Assembly: GCF_005886345.1 (NCBI RefSeq)
Contig: NZ_PNEC01000057.1
Location: 21,465 to 85,464 of the forward strand
Source: Pseudoalteromonas phenolica
GTDB taxonomy: Bacteria > Pseudomonadota > Gammaproteobacteria > Enterobacterales > Alteromonadaceae
Direction: 5' to 3'
Length of the DNA stretch: 64,000 nt
Shown here piece by piece: positions 60,962 to 64,000 of this stretch. The position numbers and the translations under genes were made by a program. Under the pieces are notes generated by a model. The model did not search any database. It worked only from the letters and a program-made list of their open reading frames with translations, and was not told where the DNA came from. The stretch's first letter is position 1; each line of letters begins with the position of its first letter.

Positions 60962-63814
60962 ATGAAGTTACTCAGCCCGGTTAGCTTAGCCGTAGCTGTT
61001 GCGTTAGGTAGCGCAAGCTATGTTGCTTTTAATCAATTAGATGATCAAGCGTCAACTCAATATGAATTGAAAAAAGAATACCTTGATAAAAAATATGAAA
61101 GCAAGCTATTCAATCCCAAAAGATATGACAAACCAAAAGAAGCGTTGGATTTTTATATCGAGCAACGTTTACCTCTAGGTGTAACCTCTCTTCCGGTAGA
61201 AAAATATTCTTCTGCATTGCCAAATATAAATGCAATGCCTCATTTCTCACTAAAAACAAGTCAAGTTATTGAAGATTACTCTCCAACGTTAAATGCACCT
61301 GACGGTCAAAATCAAGAACTTGGTGAATGGCAAGAACTAGGTCCAGGTAACATTGGTGGTCGTACAAGAGCGCTAGTGATCCACCCGACAGAAACCGACA
61401 TCATGTATACAGCTGGTGTTGCAGGTGGTGTTTGGAAGTCTGACAATGCAGGTGAATCATGGCAACCGCTAAGCGATTTGGCAACTAACCTTGCGGTAAC
61501 TACATTGAGCTTAGACCCAACTAATCCAGATGTTATCTATGCTGGTACAGGTGAAGGATTCTTCAATTCGGATGCCCTTCGCGGTGATGGTATATTCAAG
61601 TCAACTGACGCAGGTGTGACTTGGGAACAAATATCAAGCACAGCGAGTAATGAGCACTTCCACTATACCAACAAAGTTGTTCACAGCCCTAATGACAATC
61701 AACGTCTATACGCTGCTACACGAAGTGGTGTTCAGCGCTCTAATGACGGCGGTGAAACTTGGGAAAATATTTATGTACCAACAGGTACAGCTGCAGGATG
61801 TTTAGACCTAACTGTTACAGCGCATGAAGGTAATGATGTACTGCTTACTGCTTGTGGTTCATTCCTTGAAGGTGGTGTACACAGAAGTGCAGATAATGGT
61901 ACGACTTGGGAAGCTGTACTTGATTTCCCTGAACAGGGCCGTACAACACTAGCTGTAGCACCATCGGATAAAAATATTGTCTATGCACTCGTTGCTAGCG
62001 TTTCGAATTTCGGCATGCAGGGCGTTTATAAATCAACGGATATGGGCGCGACTTGGGAAGCAACAGTGACGTTCGATACGGCAGATGACTTCTCAAAACT
62101 GTTATTGAGTAATACGGTTTATGGGTTATTCCCACAGTGTGGTTATGGTAATGACCCTGTTTACTTCAACCAAGGCTGGTATGACAATATAATCGCTGTA
62201 GACCCAGTTAACCCTGATGTAGTATGGACAGGTGGTATTGATTTATTCCGCTCTGATGATGGTGGTAAGTCGTTTGCGCCAACCAGTATTTGGTGGTTTG
62301 ACATGGATAACGACCAATATGCTCACGCTGACCAACATACGATTGTATTCCATCCTGACTATGATGGTGTAGAAAACAAAACGATGTTTGTCGGTAATGA
62401 TGGCGGTATTCAAAGAACCGATAATACTGATGGTGATCGTCTGAATGTAACTCAAGCATGTGGTACAACGAATGATTACCAAGATTCACTAGTTAATTGG
62501 ACTACGTTAAATAACGGCTACGCAGTCACACAATTCTATCATGGTACAGTTATGCCGGATGGTGATGCTTACTTTGGTGGTACTCAGGATAACGGTACTT
62601 TATTAGGTGAAGACGGTGGTTTAAATGATTGGCAAGAAATCTTAGGTGGTGACGGTGGTTGGACTGCTGTAGACCCAAGCAACCCTGATATTATTTTTGC
62701 TGAAACAACCAATCTAAGCTTAAGAAAAAGTGTAGACGGTGGTGAAACATTCACACCTGCAACTAACGGTATCACAAATGAAGGTTTCCCATTTATTACA
62801 CGTTTTGAAATGGCACCTTCAGACCCTCAAACTCTTTGGATTGGTGGTAGCCAATTATGGCGTACTAAAGATCAAGCAGACAATTGGGTTGCAGGTTCAG
62901 CTCGACTTGATAGCTCTGTGATGTCAATCGCAATTTCTCCTAATTCAACTTCAGCAGTAGCTGCCGGTACGCGTCGTGGTTACATTTATGTAAATTATGA
63001 TGCTGACAACACTGATGGCACATCACAGTGGCAAGCAACACAAATATCTAGTGGTACAGTGAGTGCAATAGCTTTTGATCCAAACAATGATCAAACTATT
63101 TACGCAACTGTGTCTTCATTTGGCGTACCTCATATTTGGAAAACAACAGACGGTGGTCAAAACTGGTCAGTGATCGATGATGGTTTACCTGATATTCCAT
63201 TCACTAGTGTTGTTGTTGACCCTAACGATAGTAACCGTGTAATTGCAGGTTCTGATTTAGGTGTATTTGTTTCTACAGATGCTGGTGAGTCTTGGATGGC
63301 AGACGGTTCAGGCTTAGCAAATACTAATATTGCGAAATTAGTAATCAAAGACAAAGAACTATTTGCGTTCACACATGGCCGCAGTGTCTACAAAGTAGAT
63401 ATGAAAGAAAGCTATTTTGATGAACCTCCAGTAATAGCAATTGGTCAAACATTCTTTACTGATGAAAATGTACCAGTAGGAACAATTGTTGGTAAGCTTG
63501 AGTTTGAATTGCCAGATCCAGAAAAAGCGACGATTTCTGCTTTCAATGTTTATGGAAATGACGCATTTAGAGTTGATAATGAAGGTAATGTGATTGTTCA
63601 GTCTGAAGTAGATTTTGAATATTCATCTTTATACACATTTACTGTTCAGGCCTTAGACAGCAGAGGGAATTTATCAAATAACCCTAAAGTACATGTAAAA
63701 GTAAATGACCTTAGAGGGAACGATGATGACGACAACGATGGTGACGCTGGTTCACTAGGTTGGTTAGCATTGTTAGCTTCTCCTTTAGCGTTCTTACGCA
63801 GAAGAAGAAAATAA
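60962..63814 (+). CDS. Surface beta-propeller protein with cadherin-like domain and GlyGly-CTERM-like tail
   Basis: A 950-residue exported protein. After a signal peptide (MKLLSPVSLAVAVALGSASY) comes a VPS10/sortilin-like propeller with about nine Asp-box repeats (KSDNAGESW, KSTDAGVTW, RSNDGGETW, RSADNGTTW, KSTDMGATW, RSDDGGKSF, KSVDGGETF, KTTDGGQNW, VSTDAGESW), about residues 115-830, then a cadherin-like domain (ENVPVGTIVGKLEF, about 830-920). The end is an Asp-rich linker, a hydrophobic helix (SLGWLALLASPLAFL) and RRRRK, a GlyGly-CTERM type signal for rhombosortase and surface attachment, here with Gly-Ser in place of Gly-Gly. AAGGA precedes the ATG. A terminator and a tandem repeat follow. 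Confidence 0.85.
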   Translation: MKLLSPVSLAVAVALGSASYVAFNQLDDQASTQYELKKEYLDKKYESKLFNPKRYDKPKEALDFYIEQRLPLGVTSLPVEKYSSALPNINAMPHFSLKTSQVIEDYSPTLNAPDGQNQELGEWQELGPGNIGGRTRALVIHPTETDIMYTAGVAGGVWKSDNAGESWQPLSDLATNLAVTTLSLDPTNPDVIYAGTGEGFFNSDALRGDGIFKSTDAGVTWEQISSTASNEHFHYTNKVVHSPNDNQRLYAATRSGVQRSNDGGETWENIYVPTGTAAGCLDLTVTAHEGNDVLLTACGSFLEGGVHRSADNGTTWEAVLDFPEQGRTTLAVAPSDKNIVYALVASVSNFGMQGVYKSTDMGATWEATVTFDTADDFSKLLLSNTVYGLFPQCGYGNDPVYFNQGWYDNIIAVDPVNPDVVWTGGIDLFRSDDGGKSFAPTSIWWFDMDNDQYAHADQHTIVFHPDYDGVENKTMFVGNDGGIQRTDNTDGDRLNVTQACGTTNDYQDSLVNWTTLNNGYAVTQFYHGTVMPDGDAYFGGTQDNGTLLGEDGGLNDWQEILGGDGGWTAVDPSNPDIIFAETTNLSLRKSVDGGETFTPATNGITNEGFPFITRFEMAPSDPQTLWIGGSQLWRTKDQADNWVAGSARLDSSVMSIAISPNSTSAVAAGTRRGYIYVNYDADNTDGTSQWQATQISSGTVSAIAFDPNNDQTIYATVSSFGVPHIWKTTDGGQNWSVIDDGLPDIPFTSVVVDPNDSNRVIAGSDLGVFVSTDAGESWMADGSGLANTNIAKLVIKDKELFAFTHGRSVYKVDMKESYFDEPPVIAIGQTFFTDENVPVGTIVGKLEFELPDPEKATISAFNVYGNDAFRVDNEGNVIVQSEVDFEYSSLYTFTVQALDSRGNLSNNPKVHVKVNDLRGNDDDDNDGDAGSLGWLALLASPLAFLRRRRK

Positions 63815-63839
63815 GTAAATACTTTTTTATTCTTTTTAT

Positions 63840-63862
63840 AAAGCGGCTTAGGCCGCTTTTTT
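63840..63862 (+). terminator. Terminator after the beta-propeller gene
   Basis: AAAGCGGC, loop, GCCGCTTT followed by TTT. Confidence 0.9.
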
Positions 63863-63909
63863 CATTTCTATATTATAAGTAGATCCTTTAGCAAGAATAA
63901 ACACTGTGT

Positions 63910-63993
63910 GAAAAGTGAAAAGTGAAAAGTGAAAAGTGAAAAGTGAAAAGTGAAAAGTGAAAAGTGAAAAGTGAAAATAGAAAAGAGAAAAGA
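63910..63993. repeat. Heptanucleotide tandem repeat (GAAAAGT)n
   Basis: Nine perfect head-to-tail copies of the 7-base unit GAAAAGT, then three units with single changes (GAAAATA, GAAAAGA, GAAAAGA). The array lies 50 bases beyond a terminator and just before the window edge; what follows it is not visible. Confidence 0.95.
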
Positions 63994-64000
63994 AATCTGA

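Noticed and set aside
1..64000. CRISPR arrays, insertion sequences, prophage, integrons, tRNA or rRNA genes
   Set aside because: I saw no spaced direct repeats, transposase or integrase genes, and no cloverleaf or rRNA sequence in the window.

Overview
The window looks like chromosomal DNA of a marine gammaproteobacterium of the Alteromonadales, most like Pseudoalteromonas. The reasons are an A+T-rich composition (judged by eye), four large TonB-dependent receptors including one Oar-like receptor, an M17 peptidase and a PepD dipeptidase, a GlyGly-CTERM-like surface protein, PqiABC and DnaKJ. The genus is an inference from gene content; no rRNA or tRNA gene is present to test it. I see no prophage, insertion sequence, integron or CRISPR array. 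Coding is dense and most genes are chromosomal core or accessory genes in short operons.

Layout. 1-5.1 kb: the start of a TPR protein, a TonB receptor, a small cysteine-rich protein, a LETM1-like membrane protein and an M17 aminopeptidase. 5.1-11.1 kb: PepD, an orphan ketoacyl synthase III, a DUF4440 protein, a RegB/RegA-type (PrrBA) redox two-component pair and two small membrane proteins. 11.2-20.6 kb: a TonB receptor followed by a five-gene cluster of imelysin lipoprotein, two di-heme oxidoreductases, a second imelysin and a DUF1513 protein, a set known in other gammaproteobacteria and usually linked to iron. 20.8-29.2 kb: an SLC13 anion symporter, a coniferyl-aldehyde-type dehydrogenase, a minus-strand run (DCC protein, SDR, flavin reductase, Sel1 protein) and ppc. 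29.4-38.1 kb: cytidine deaminase and uridine phosphorylase, an arginase-family enzyme, several small conserved proteins, and hmgA/maiA with a divergent MarR regulator. 38.1-46 kb: an Oar-like receptor with an S1/P1 nuclease, a two-gene cassette of unknown function (PhnD-like protein plus membrane protein), and a periplasmic 5'-nucleotidase. 46-54 kb: pqiABC, then dnaK-dnaJ behind a clear sigma-32 promoter. 54-64 kb: a FadE-type acyl-CoA dehydrogenase behind a FabR-like operator, a kinase/DMT-transporter pair, a cytochrome b562, another TonB receptor, and a 950-residue beta-propeller surface protein followed by a heptanucleotide tandem repeat.

How genes may work together. Nuclease, 5'-nucleotidase, cytidine deaminase and uridine phosphorylase together could support scavenging of external nucleic acid. 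The receptor/imelysin/di-heme cluster could be an iron (or other redox metal) uptake module on the cell surface. HmgA and MaiA are two steps of tyrosine catabolism; the other steps are not in the window.

The most promising undescribed material is the overlapping pair at 42341-44172. Next come several RNA or DNA structures around start sites: a 16-bp-arm inverted repeat that hides the pepD ribosome binding site, a hairpin over the regB-like ribosome binding site, an inverted repeat that centres on the aldehyde dehydrogenase start, and a 34-bp perfect palindrome beside the dnaK promoter.
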